A DNA stretch of 64,000 bases from NCBI GenBank assembly GCA_963786395.1, contig CAWAZD010000007.1:62001-126000 (forward strand). The letters run 5' to 3'. The notes below the pieces were generated by a model. The model had not been told where the DNA came from and ran no database searches. It saw nothing but the letters and a program-made list of their open reading frames with translations. The position numbers and the translations under genes were made by a program. Source of the DNA: Fen-1301 sp963786395. Its GTDB lineage: Bacteria; Bacteroidota; Ignavibacteria; Ignavibacteriales; Ignavibacteriaceae. Positions 8,837 through 17,806 of this stretch are shown piece by piece; within the stretch, counting starts at the first letter, position 1, and each line of letters begins with the position of its first letter.

Positions 8837-10043
8837 TCAGTCTTTCGTAAATTGAATAATATTTTTGAGCAGCTGAGCTTAAGGACAATTCTAATTCGGC
8901 CGCCCGTCTACACCTTAATTTAATGTCAGGTCGGGAAGTCAAATCAATTATTTCCTTTATACCTCTCTCAAATAGATCTTTTTCGTCTTTGAAAACCACA
9001 CCCACATTATATTTTTTGGTTATTTCTGCTGTATCACCAATATTATCCATCAAAAGCACTGGCAAACCGGATGCAAGATATTCGCCATATTTTATTGGAG
9101 CACTAACTTTCCTTAGCATTCGTTCATCACCGAATAATATTCCAAATTCTCCCATAATTAAATATTTATTTACATCTTGAGCGGGAAGGTTGTGTACCGA
9201 ATAGTCTTTTTCCAAAATTCCTGAATCCATTACTATTTGTTTTATTAGAGGATCGTAACTTATAATTAAAAGATATGTTTCAGGTTTAATTTTTTTTATT
9301 GCTTTAAAAGTTTCAAGTACCAGGTCAAATCTTTGCCAATTCACTGATGGCCCGGAATAAACTACAATATATCTGCTTTGTAGACTATTTTTTCCCAGCT
9401 GTTGATTTCTTAACTCCTTTGAGTATAAAAATCTATTGTCCGAAAATGAATTCCCGATAACAATTATTTTTGAACTTAATTTTTTTATTATTTCATTTTT
9501 CGAAGTCAGATAATCCTTAAATGCCTGGGAAACAACTACTATTGCATCAGTATACTTATAAAAAATATTTTCTATTTTCCTTTCAAGAAATTTCCGGAAA
9601 TATCTGTTTTTAGGTATCTCATCACTGAACAAACCTCTGTTATCATAAATCACTTTAACACCGGTAAATAATTTAATTATCAGCGCTATTAGTGTGGGCT
9701 GATTGCTCCTGCCATGTATTATGCTAATATTATTTCTTTTAATAATCCCTATGCCCTTTATTACTCCTCTTACAGTCATTAATATGAACCGAAGTTTCCG
9801 CTGTATACTGGTAGTCTCCAGATCTATGATAATAGAATATACGTTTGCAATACTTTCCAGTTCTTTTTTTGCTTCAAAATACCTTTCATTTGTTTTTGCG
9901 CCATAAGATAGGTATCTGGAATTTTCAAAAGATAGAATTGAATATTTTACTCCTTTAAGTGAATTTTCCTTAAAATGTGGAATACCTTGTGAAAATAAAA
10001 CCGGGTTTGAAACAGAGCCATCAACAATAAAAAGAACGTTCAT
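8829..10043 (-). CDS. Glycosyltransferase, GT4-like (GT-B fold)
   Basis: 404 aa. The N-terminal half has the GT-B acceptor domain (LFIVDGSVSNPVLFSQGIPHF, then IIHGRSNQPTLIALI and VIYDNRG). The C-terminal half has YSGPSVNWQRFDLVLETF (donor-domain start), HNLPAQDVNKYLIMGEFGILFGDE and PIKYGEYLASGLPVLLMDNIGD, the position of the usual E-x7-E nucleotide-sugar site. Retaining transfer from a nucleotide sugar is the family reaction. It overlaps the upstream GT4 by 4 bases and the downstream GT2 by 8. No signal peptide is seen; the enzyme should be cytoplasmic and peripheral to the membrane. Confidence 0.83.
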   Translation of the reverse strand: MNVLFIVDGSVSNPVLFSQGIPHFKENSLKGVKYSILSFENSRYLSYGAKTNERYFEAKKELESIANVYSIIIDLETTSIQRKLRFILMTVRGVIKGIGIIKRNNISIIHGRSNQPTLIALIIKLFTGVKVIYDNRGLFSDEIPKNRYFRKFLERKIENIFYKYTDAIVVVSQAFKDYLTSKNEIIKKLSSKIIVIGNSFSDNRFLYSKELRNQQLGKNSLQSRYIVVYSGPSVNWQRFDLVLETFKAIKKIKPETYLLIISYDPLIKQIVMDSGILEKDYSVHNLPAQDVNKYLIMGEFGILFGDERMLRKVSAPIKYGEYLASGLPVLLMDNIGDTAEITKKYNVGVVFKDEKDLFERGIKEIIDLTSRPDIKLRCRRAAELELSLSSAAQKYYSIYERLNG

Positions 10044-11185
10044 TGTTTTTCCAATGCTTTTATATAAATTTTATAAAGCTTTATCATTTGATCACAAAGC
10101 TCATAATTATCAATCATATGTTTACGGGCTGCCTTCCCTAACTTCTTTCTATAATCCGGATTGTCAATAAGTTTCAATAGATTTTTATATAATTGAGTAG
10201 AATCTCTTTCTTTGGAAAGAAGCCCTGTAACGTTGTCAATAACAACCTCTGGAATGTCAGCATGAAAACTGGATACAATTGGAAGACCGACTGCCGAGGC
10301 TTCAATTATACCCACAGGCACTCCACCTTCATTGTCTCCATCTGAGGCTGTTACACTGGGGTGCAAAAAAATATCAGCATTTGCCATCTCTTTAATCATA
10401 TCTGTATGCGGCACTTTACCTAATATTTTGACTTTATTCTGTATCCCATTTTGAATAATTAAATTTTTGTATTCGTTAAACACCGCTTCATTATCGGCAC
10501 CTCCAATCAGTCTGAATTCGAAATCAATTTTATCATTATTCAGTAATTTTAACGCTTCAAAAGAATATTTTATCCCCTTTTTTTCTCTGAAAGCAGACAC
10601 TTGAAGAATTATTATTTTATTATTTGAAATAGAATAATCTTTAATAGGATAATCAGCGATTGGAATTCCCAGTTTCTGAACTATTATTTTGTTTTCAGGA
10701 CAACCAATTTCTACAAGTTGTTTTTTTAGATAATGACCTTCCGCCAAAAAAACAGTACCATAATCAAATAGAGATTTATATCTCGTTAGCCAATATTTTT
10801 CCTTTCCCAGTTTAGAAACGTCCTGCCCATAGAAAGAAGTAATTAAAGGTTTCTTGCTTTTTACAATCATCTTCAACCATCTGGCGGCTTCAAATCCCAT
10901 ATGAGCATGAAATAAATCAATATTATATCTCTTAATCTCACTGTTTAAAAACAACCCATAATTATCATAAACCTTTCTATATACCTTATTAATAATCCTT
11001 TTAAATACATTTAAGTCTTCACAACTTATTATATCCTCAAGAGGATATTGGCCAAGATTTGCTTTTTTCTGAGTAAACACATACTGGTTTACATCACTTA
11101 CTCCTATGATCTGGTTATATACCCAGGAACCATTCAGGAACAAATATGGAGTGACCAGATGGGCAATATTATTCTTTATCATCAT
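10040..11185 (-). CDS. Glycosyltransferase family 4
   Basis: The frame is open to 11263, but its first 26 residues overlap the upstream gene heavily and are hydrophobic and unlike the family. The adjacent Met codons at 11185 and 11182 give MMIKNNIAHLVTPYLFLNGSW, a normal GT4 opening overlapping the upstream stop by about 17 bases, so I choose this start. Visible are LFHAHMGFEAARW, TSFYGQDVS, ILQVSAFREKKG (donor-domain start), RLIGGADNEA, LHPSVTASDGDNEGG and PVGIIEASAVGLPIVSS (E-x7-E region). It resembles colanic-acid-type GT4 enzymes (WcaL/AmsK group). It probably extends the repeat unit in the cytoplasm. Confidence 0.87.
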   Translation of the reverse strand: MMIKNNIAHLVTPYLFLNGSWVYNQIIGVSDVNQYVFTQKKANLGQYPLEDIISCEDLNVFKRIINKVYRKVYDNYGLFLNSEIKRYNIDLFHAHMGFEAARWLKMIVKSKKPLITSFYGQDVSKLGKEKYWLTRYKSLFDYGTVFLAEGHYLKKQLVEIGCPENKIIVQKLGIPIADYPIKDYSISNNKIIILQVSAFREKKGIKYSFEALKLLNNDKIDFEFRLIGGADNEAVFNEYKNLIIQNGIQNKVKILGKVPHTDMIKEMANADIFLHPSVTASDGDNEGGVPVGIIEASAVGLPIVSSFHADIPEVVIDNVTGLLSKERDSTQLYKNLLKLIDNPDYRKKLGKAARKHMIDNYELCDQMIKLYKIYIKALEKQ

Positions 11186-12596
11186 TAAATATAATACTAT
11201 AGGAAAATGAAATAACACCAATAATAGTGAATAAAATAATAGTATAACCATTATTCGGGGCAATAAATCCTGATAGGTGGCTTAATTCACCGTCAGTTAC
11301 CATACCATAAACAACGAACCCTACAATAGAAATAATTATATATTTAAATAAAGATGAATTGGGTGAACCCGATTTTGTCAATTTGGAACAAAAATAAAAT
11401 GAGAAACAAAGGATAAGAATAAATGTCACCATTGTCATTATTCCATAATCTATCCCGATAGAAAGGAACAACTGATGAGGGGTTCCAAGATATATCTGAG
11501 GTTTGTAGCTGTACTTTATCCATAATAATTGAAATCCTCCTGCCCCTACTCCAAAAGGATAAAGTAAAAGACCCTGTAAAGCAATACGCCATGCTTCCAG
11601 TCTGTAAAGTGCACTAAGATCTAATCCCTGTTGATTTTGATTGCCGACGAATCTGAAAGTATAAAATAACAGAAGATTGCTAAAATATATTGCCGAGGCT
11701 ACAATAACACCAAGAAATGATAAGATCAGTTTTTTGTTTTTTGTGTAAAATAGCAGTAGGATAATCTGAAGAGTCAAAGTTATAAAAGTACCACGGTTAA
11801 AACAAAATACCGATAATAATGTAAGCAAGGAAAAACTGAGAATAGAAATTATTCTTATAGATTTGGACTTATGATTATATATCAGATAAACAATGAGGGG
11901 AAATATTAAGGCTGAATAAATACCAAACAGATTTGTATTATGGAACCCAAATCCGTAACGCATCCTTGCAAGGAATATTTTAACAAAATTAAACCCAAGA
12001 ATGCTTAATTCAGAATATGCAATAATTCCGCTGAAAAAGACAGAGATCATAAAGGCGACAAGTATTTCCTTAATTAATTCTCTGTCATCGCGAAGCAAAA
12101 AAATTGTTATAAAATAAATTGATGTGGTTTCTAAAATCCCGGTATAAAATAAAAGCCATCTCTTTACATCGTTTTCCGGTAAGGCGTAGCCAAAAAATAA
12201 TGATAAAATTGAGCACAGAATCAAAACAACCATTAGCTTATCAATACTGCCAAACGGGTGTTTTGAAGATTGATCAAATTCACTAAAATATTTTATAAGG
12301 ACCAGAATAAAAAGTATTAGTTGCAGTCCCATATGCGGCGTAATCACAAAGTCGCCGATATATGCTCCGTTAAAACTGAAATGTTGAATAAACGGAGTAG
12401 TGATTATATAAAGAAGAAAATAATTATTAATAGTAAATTTATATCTTAAGAAAAATAATGGAATAACCAGAAATGCCGGCAAAATAAATATGGCATATTT
12501 GTTGGCAAAAAAAACAATTCCAACCAGAAAAAGAAAATATAATCCAGTTAATATTGATACATAAATCAAATAATTATTTTTCTTTAAAAAGCTCAT
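11169..12596 (-). CDS. O-antigen ligase/polymerase-like membrane protein (Wzy/WaaL superfamily)
   Basis: 475 aa with about ten to twelve hydrophobic helices. Near the middle are NRGTFITLTLQ and, in the large periplasmic loop, PFGVGAGGFQLLW and GTPHQLFLSIG, matching the conserved GxG...F and H-N/Q-x-x-L region of the O-antigen ligase (Wzy_C) family. In that family the loop residues mediate transfer of undecaprenyl-linked glycan to an acceptor or to another repeat unit. Position between flippase and glycosyltransferases, next to a Wzz-like gene, favours a Wzy polymerase. It overlaps the flippase 3' end by 4 bases. Confidence 0.8.
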   Translation of the reverse strand: MSFLKKNNYLIYVSILTGLYFLFLVGIVFFANKYAIFILPAFLVIPLFFLRYKFTINNYFLLYIITTPFIQHFSFNGAYIGDFVITPHMGLQLILFILVLIKYFSEFDQSSKHPFGSIDKLMVVLILCSILSLFFGYALPENDVKRWLLFYTGILETTSIYFITIFLLRDDRELIKEILVAFMISVFFSGIIAYSELSILGFNFVKIFLARMRYGFGFHNTNLFGIYSALIFPLIVYLIYNHKSKSIRIISILSFSLLTLLSVFCFNRGTFITLTLQIILLLFYTKNKKLILSFLGVIVASAIYFSNLLLFYTFRFVGNQNQQGLDLSALYRLEAWRIALQGLLLYPFGVGAGGFQLLWIKYSYKPQIYLGTPHQLFLSIGIDYGIMTMVTFILILCFSFYFCSKLTKSGSPNSSLFKYIIISIVGFVVYGMVTDGELSHLSGFIAPNNGYTIILFTIIGVISFSYSIIFNDDKE

Positions 12597-14037
12597 TTTT
12601 CAATTTTCCGGACTATTGCGAATATTTCAGAAATCATTTTTTTGTTAAAAAAATAATTAAAAGAAACATATAACATAACTGATATTATTGATTTTATTAT
12701 TAGTTCTAAAATTCCGGGAATTTTAATAATAAAACCCGTTGAATAAACTATTACTCCCATTGATATTGAAATTAAAAAAATCCTCAGTAAATTTTCAAGA
12801 AACACATAGACCTTTAGTTTTATTAATTTAAATGGTATGTATAATCCAGGTATAAATAAGGCAAAAGAGTAAATCATGTATCCTGCTGCTACCCCTATAA
12901 TACCCCATTTCAAACCAATAATAAAAACAATTATCGCAATTATCCCTGAACCTATCCCCCATTTAAATAAAATATCCGTCCTTCCAGTAGATTGGTAAAT
13001 TAGTCCTACCGTGGCATCAACAGATTGAAGCATCCCTACGGGTGCAAGAAGTAGAATTAAAATTTCGGCAGGTTGCCAGTTTTTACCAAAAACGTAGAAG
13101 GATTAATTCTGATCTGACAACTATTAACCAAACCATCAGTGGAAATGTAATTAATGCAATTGATTGAGCTACTTTAATATATATAATCCTGAATCTTTCA
13201 TGGTCATTCTTTATTGAAGAATATAGTGGATACATCACCCTGCTTATTACCACTGTAATTGTCTGCAAAGGGTACAACATTATCCTGTATGCCAGATTAT
13301 AAAAACCTAAGTTAGTTGCTCCTAGATATTTTCCTATCAGAAAATTATCAGCATTTCTTGTAAAATAATTAAAGAAATTAAATCCGGTTAAAAAACTGCT
13401 GAATCTAAATAGTGATTTCAACTCTGCTATATTTAATAAAATAATGAGGGTGCCATCTCTCGAAATACCATAACAGTATTGAATTAATTAAAATTGTGGA
13501 TAAACTCTGTATAACGAGGCTCCATACTTTAAACCCCCACAAGGCTGACATAATTCCAAGCAGTGAACCGATAGAAGTAGCAAGAATTTCAATTTTGGCA
13601 AGTTTTTTAAATTGTAGACTTTTTTCCAGTATTGCTTGATGCACATTACCCAAACTAGTTATAAAAAAACTAAAGGATAAAACATTTAGGATAGGGCCCA
13701 CTCTATTGTCATTGAATAATATGCAGATATATTTGGAAAGGATAATAAGTAAAGCGGTGACTGAGATACCAAAAATAATATTTAACCAGAATACACTTGA
13801 AAGTAACTTGTCTTCAACGTCTCCTTTTTGAATAATAGCTGCTGATGTGCCAAGGTCTTTTAATATATTAAGAAACCCGATAATGATAAATGCCATCCCA
13901 ACCAGACCAAAATCTTCCGGCAATAATAATCTGGCAAGAATAATAGATGTGATTATTTGAAAACCTTGCCTTCCAAACTGGGAAAACCCTGACCATTTAA
14001 TTGAATTAAAGGCAAACTTTGATAATGAATTTTTCAA
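12593..14037 (-). pseudogene. Polysaccharide/lipid flippase (Wzx/WzxC-like, MOP superfamily), two frameshifts
   Basis: Three consecutive frames make up one oligosaccharide flippase of about 480 residues. 13405-14037 gives the N-terminal part (KWSGFSQFGRQGFQIITSIILARLL, LLPEDFGLVGMA). 13083-13421 gives the middle (SSFLTGFNFFNYFTRNADNFLIGKYLG, LGFYNLAYRIMLYP). 12593-13080 gives the end (VFGKNWQPAEILILLLAPVG, then MLQSVDATVGLIYQSTGRTD). The first junction lies near 13410-13440, where removal of one base joins the frames; the second lies near 13085-13095, where LILL runs into VFGKNW after removal of one base. Each part alone is too short to be functional. It would flip undecaprenyl-linked repeat units. 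It may be truly inactive or reflect assembly errors. Confidence 0.82.
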
Positions 14038-14042
14038 TTATT

Positions 14043-15203
14043 TTAGCTCAAACATATTTTCAGGGCCGATATAACATCATCAACATCTACATCGGTAAGG
14101 TTTGCTGATAATGGAATTGAAAGCGTTCTATCTGAAATAAATTTTGAATTGGGAAAATCATTTTCTTTATAATGATATGTGTTTTTATAATAATCATGAA
14201 GATGAAGAGATATATAATGAACACCCGTGCCGATTTTCATTTCATGCAATTTTTGCAATAACTGATCGCGGGTAAGATTTGCCTTGTCAATATCCAGCAT
14301 GATTGTATAAAGATGATAGGCGTGTCTCGAATCAGGATTCACAGCCGGTGGCAGAATCAAAGGTAAATTTGTAAGTTCATTATTATAATAATTCCAAATT
14401 TCCTTTCTTCTTTTAGCAAAGTTTTCAACTTTTTTTAATTGTTCAATACCCACAGCGGCCTGAACATCCGTCATATTATATTTGAATCCGGGAAATACTA
14501 CCTGGTAATGTTTATATCCATCGTCCGAAAATCTTTTCCAAGCATCTTTGTCCATGCCATGAAGTGCATTAATTTTAATGCTGTTAGCTAATTCTTCATC
14601 GTTCGTAGTAACCATGCCCCCTTCAATAGTAGTAATATTTTTTGTAACATAAAAACTATAACATGCGATATCTTTATATAAACCTATTTTCTTCCCGTTA
14701 AACTCAGTTTCTACTGCATGAGCAGCATCATGTATTATTTTTAATCCGTGCTTTTCAGCGATAGAATTCAATTTGTCAATATCAATTGGCCTGCCAGCAA
14801 AATGGACGGGGATTATTGCTTTTGTTTTGGGAGTAATTTTTCGTTCTACATCATCAAAGGCAAGGGTCATATCTCTTCTGTCAACATCAACTAGAACAGG
14901 CACGGCATTCGCATGAATTACTGCATTAGCTGTTGCAGTAAATGTCATTGCGGGAACTAAAACTTCATCGCCTGGTTTTATCCCAAGGGATAATACCGAT
15001 AGATGCAGTGCCGCTGTGCAAGACGAAACAGCCACTGCATATTTAACCCCTACATATTCTGCAAAACGTTTTTCAAATTCATTAACTTTAGGACCAGTCC
15101 CTATCCATTTTGATTTAAAAGTACTAACAACGGCATTGATTTCATCTTCTTCGATACTTGGACTTCCAAATATCAAATATTCACTCCTCAAATTGTCCTC
15201 CAC
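14043..15203 (-). CDS. DegT/DnrJ/EryC1/StrS aminotransferase (sugar aminotransferase)
   Basis: 386 aa, full length for the family of PLP-dependent enzymes that aminate nucleotide-linked keto-sugars. Motifs: SSCTAALHLSVLSLGI (cofactor phosphate binding), PAMTFTATANAV, HDAAHAVET (Asp159, pyridine nitrogen), SFYVTKNITTIEGGM with Lys188 as the Schiff-base lysine, PGFKYNMTDVQAAVG, and GTGVHYISLH near the C-terminus. Its ATG overlaps the end of the Wzz-like gene by 16 bases. It presumably provides an amino sugar for the repeat unit; the keto-sugar could come from the dTDP-glucose dehydratase at 41735-42745, but that gene is distant and the link is inference. Confidence 0.92.
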   Translation of the reverse strand: MEDNLRSEYLIFGSPSIEEDEINAVVSTFKSKWIGTGPKVNEFEKRFAEYVGVKYAVAVSSCTAALHLSVLSLGIKPGDEVLVPAMTFTATANAVIHANAVPVLVDVDRRDMTLAFDDVERKITPKTKAIIPVHFAGRPIDIDKLNSIAEKHGLKIIHDAAHAVETEFNGKKIGLYKDIACYSFYVTKNITTIEGGMVTTNDEELANSIKINALHGMDKDAWKRFSDDGYKHYQVVFPGFKYNMTDVQAAVGIEQLKKVENFAKRRKEIWNYYNNELTNLPLILPPAVNPDSRHAYHLYTIMLDIDKANLTRDQLLQKLHEMKIGTGVHYISLHLHDYYKNTYHYKENDFPNSKFISDRTLSIPLSANLTDVDVDDVISALKICLS

Positions 15204-16366
15204 TTAAATAGGTTTTGTTTCACCCATTTAATTTTTTCAGAATTCTGCCAATTTTCATTTTCTTTTATTACTATCAAAATATAACTAAATATTACAGCAG
15301 CCATTGCTATTATAAGTGCAAAAATTGTGCGTGGAGGATATGACTTCTTTTCAGGAACCACAGCCCTATCTATAACCTGTAAAACAGGTGTGTCTTTTTG
15401 TTCCTGAAATTTTGCCTGTTCGTATAATGGTACTAGGAATTCGAGAATTGAAGAATTAATTTCAACTTCCCTGTATAAACTTACATACTCTGTTGCTTTC
15501 TTGGGAAGTGATTTAAGTGCCAACAAATAACCATCCTTATTTCCCTCAATTTGTAAATCTGACATTTTTTTCCCCAGCTCATCTACCTGGGTTTTTAAGT
15601 TTTTTACCTGAGGTGAGTTTTCATTTGAAATCTTTTCAAGTACTGACAATTCAACTTGTTGTGTAATATACTTTGATTCAAGGTCAGAGTATGCAGACAT
15701 TATTCCTTTTATTTGTTCTTTTGAATCAAGGAGTCCTGATTTTTCTTGAAATTTACGTAATGATTCTTCCGCCAGACTAAGCCTATTCTGAACATCTTTA
15801 TATCTTTGGTCAAGAAATTCTCTGTTGTTTTTTGATTTGGTAATCTGCAAGTCGACTATTGTTCTATTTAAAAGATCAATAATATAATTTGTAACTTTTG
15901 CCACCAATACGGGATTGTTAAGGGTAACTGTAATTTCATACACTTGATCATCGGAAATTTTGGTTAAGATTAATTTACGAACCATGTTTAAGGTGAGCTC
16001 TCGGTAACCTAATCTATTAGTATCTATATCTAATTGCTTATACAAATTAAATTTGTTGATAATATCTTCAATAAAAGTTCTGCTATAAACAATAGAGGTA
16101 TACAAATTCATATCCTGGTTTGTCTCGCCCCCTAAACCACTTACAGGAAGACTCTTAATGTTTTTCAGAATACCGCTAATGGCGGGGGCTTCTGAGCTAC
16201 TAACAGGTAATATTGTAGCTCTTGCCTCAAATTCTTCTTTCACAAAGAAATAGATTAGAAGATATGCTATTATTCCTGTAATAAGAAAAACTGATATGAA
16301 AAATCTCTTCTTTCTTATAAACAGGATAATATAGTCAATAAATTCTACTTTCTTTTTAGTTTCCAT
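15188..16366 (-). CDS. Wzz/GumC-like chain-length determinant protein
   Basis: 392 aa with the polysaccharide co-polymerase layout. There is a cytoplasmic N-terminus, a membrane helix at about residues 17-38 (FFISVFLITGIIAYLLIYFF), a long periplasmic part with coiled-coil character (SLAEESLRKFQEKSGLLDSKEQ and following), and a second membrane helix near residues 343-362 preceded by the proline motif KKSYPPRT. No tyrosine-kinase domain follows, so it is the Wzz-only form. It sets polymer length together with a Wzy polymerase. It is the first gene of the minus-strand polysaccharide cluster, with about 200 bases of AT-rich sequence upstream where the operon promoter probably lies. Confidence 0.87.
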   Translation of the reverse strand: METKKKVEFIDYIILFIRKKRFFISVFLITGIIAYLLIYFFVKEEFEARATILPVSSSEAPAISGILKNIKSLPVSGLGGETNQDMNLYTSIVYSRTFIEDIINKFNLYKQLDIDTNRLGYRELTLNMVRKLILTKISDDQVYEITVTLNNPVLVAKVTNYIIDLLNRTIVDLQITKSKNNREFLDQRYKDVQNRLSLAEESLRKFQEKSGLLDSKEQIKGIMSAYSDLESKYITQQVELSVLEKISNENSPQVKNLKTQVDELGKKMSDLQIEGNKDGYLLALKSLPKKATEYVSLYREVEINSSILEFLVPLYEQAKFQEQKDTPVLQVIDRAVVPEKKSYPPRTIFALIIAMAAVIFSYILIVIKENENWQNSEKIKWVKQNLFKWRTI

Positions 16367-16575
16367 TCTATGATGCTTTGAATATTAATAAAAATTTTAA
16401 GAGGTGAAAGTTACATTAAATCTTACAAAATAAAAATTAAGATCCCTCAATTATTACTTCTCTTTAAAGCGTATTCTATACCTGAATCATTATTTATTTT
16501 AAGGTAAAATTACATCGATAATTCTATTTTTATGCTATTACAATTATAGAATTTATTCACTGAAAAGGAACATTA

Positions 16576-17628
16576 CTATTTAAGAATTATTAGTTTTTTT
16601 GTCAGGCTTGTACTTTCTGATTGCATTCTATAATAATATACTCCGCTGGTTTTGTTTTTTGAATTCCAAACTATTGTATGGACTCCCGGAGTTACGACCT
16701 GTGAAACTAAAGTTTCAATCTCTTCTCCTATGGAATTAAATATTTTAATTGAAATCCATTGTGTGGATGGGACGGTATATTGAATACTGGTGGATGGATT
16801 AAATGGATTAGGGAAATTTTGTCCTAAACTGAATCCGACAGGAATATTTTGATCATTTTCAACATTAAGTGGGGCATTTGACCTGTCAACCCATGTTGCT
16901 CCTCCATCTGAAGTGCTCAGAATAACCGGCAAAGACATAGTACCTCCTGCTGCTACTCCTACCAGAGAATTTGCAAATGAAACTCCATGCAGTTCATTTG
17001 TAGTATTTGAATTTTGATTTGACCATGTATCACCTCCGTTGGTAGTTCTTAGAATAATACCACCCGATCCAACTGCAGTTCCAGTTAAAGCGTCGCTAAA
17101 TGAAACACCAAATAAAATATTAGAAGTTCCACTAGATTGGATTACCCAGGATGTGCCCCCATTGGTTGTACGTAAAATTGTCCCTGAATTTCCAACAGCA
17201 TATCCATAATTGGAATCCGAAAAACTAACACCTGTACAATACCATGGATTTCCACTCGTTAGTAAAGTCCAGTTTTCCCCGCCATCAGTAGTCCGGATAA
17301 CAGGACCTGCTACAGCAATGCCGGTTTTTTCACTTGTAAAAAATACTCCTCCTAGTTCCTGTCCATCCATGGGGCTATGCAGGATATCCCAGTATACTCC
17401 ACCATTTGTAGATCTGACTATAGTACCTGCCCATCCAACCGCAAAACAAGTCTGAGGATTAACCATAATAACATCATTCAGATAATCATAATAATCCGTT
17501 TTGGAAAATTCATTCAATCCTTGACCTGATATTGTCCCCAGTAACAACAATAAAACAAGAAATGATCTAACTATATACTTGGAATTATAATGAACCATTA
17601 CAAATGTAGATAATTTAATATATTTCAT
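16576..17628 (-). CDS. Secreted YCF48/BNR-like repeat protein with C-terminal type 9-like sorting domain
   Basis: The frame is open to 17670, but the Met at 17628 is preceded by AGAGGAATT, a good ribosome site, and is taken as the start (about 350 aa). A hydrophobic signal segment (SFLVLLLLLGTISG) follows. The mature part has about five beta-propeller-like repeats with GTI-x-RTTNGG-x-W cores, as in the YCF48/photosystem II stability group. A C-terminal module with FPNPFNPSTSIQY, GEEIETLV, SGVYYYRM and KKLIILK follows. That module is the sorting domain used by many FCB-group secreted proteins, so export to the cell surface is expected. Function is unknown; the repeat fold is commonly a binding scaffold. 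It is monocistronic. Confidence 0.85.
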   Translation of the reverse strand: MKYIKLSTFVMVHYNSKYIVRSFLVLLLLLGTISGQGLNEFSKTDYYDYLNDVIMVNPQTCFAVGWAGTIVRSTNGGVYWDILHSPMDGQELGGVFFTSEKTGIAVAGPVIRTTDGGENWTLLTSGNPWYCTGVSFSDSNYGYAVGNSGTILRTTNGGTSWVIQSSGTSNILFGVSFSDALTGTAVGSGGIILRTTNGGDTWSNQNSNTTNELHGVSFANSLVGVAAGGTMSLPVILSTSDGGATWVDRSNAPLNVENDQNIPVGFSLGQNFPNPFNPSTSIQYTVPSTQWISIKIFNSIGEEIETLVSQVVTPGVHTIVWNSKNKTSGVYYYRMQSESTSLTKKLIILK

Positions 17629-17806
17629 AATTCCTCTTTTACCTGGTTTTCTCTCTTTTTGACAAATCAAATTGTTTGTTTCGCTTCACAAATTTAATTA
17701 AATAAATTTTAATTGTCCCACTTATGATATTAAATAATCATTTCCGGAATGATTATATTTACATTTATTTATGCATACTCAATCAATAAAAATAATAGCG
17801 ATTAAC

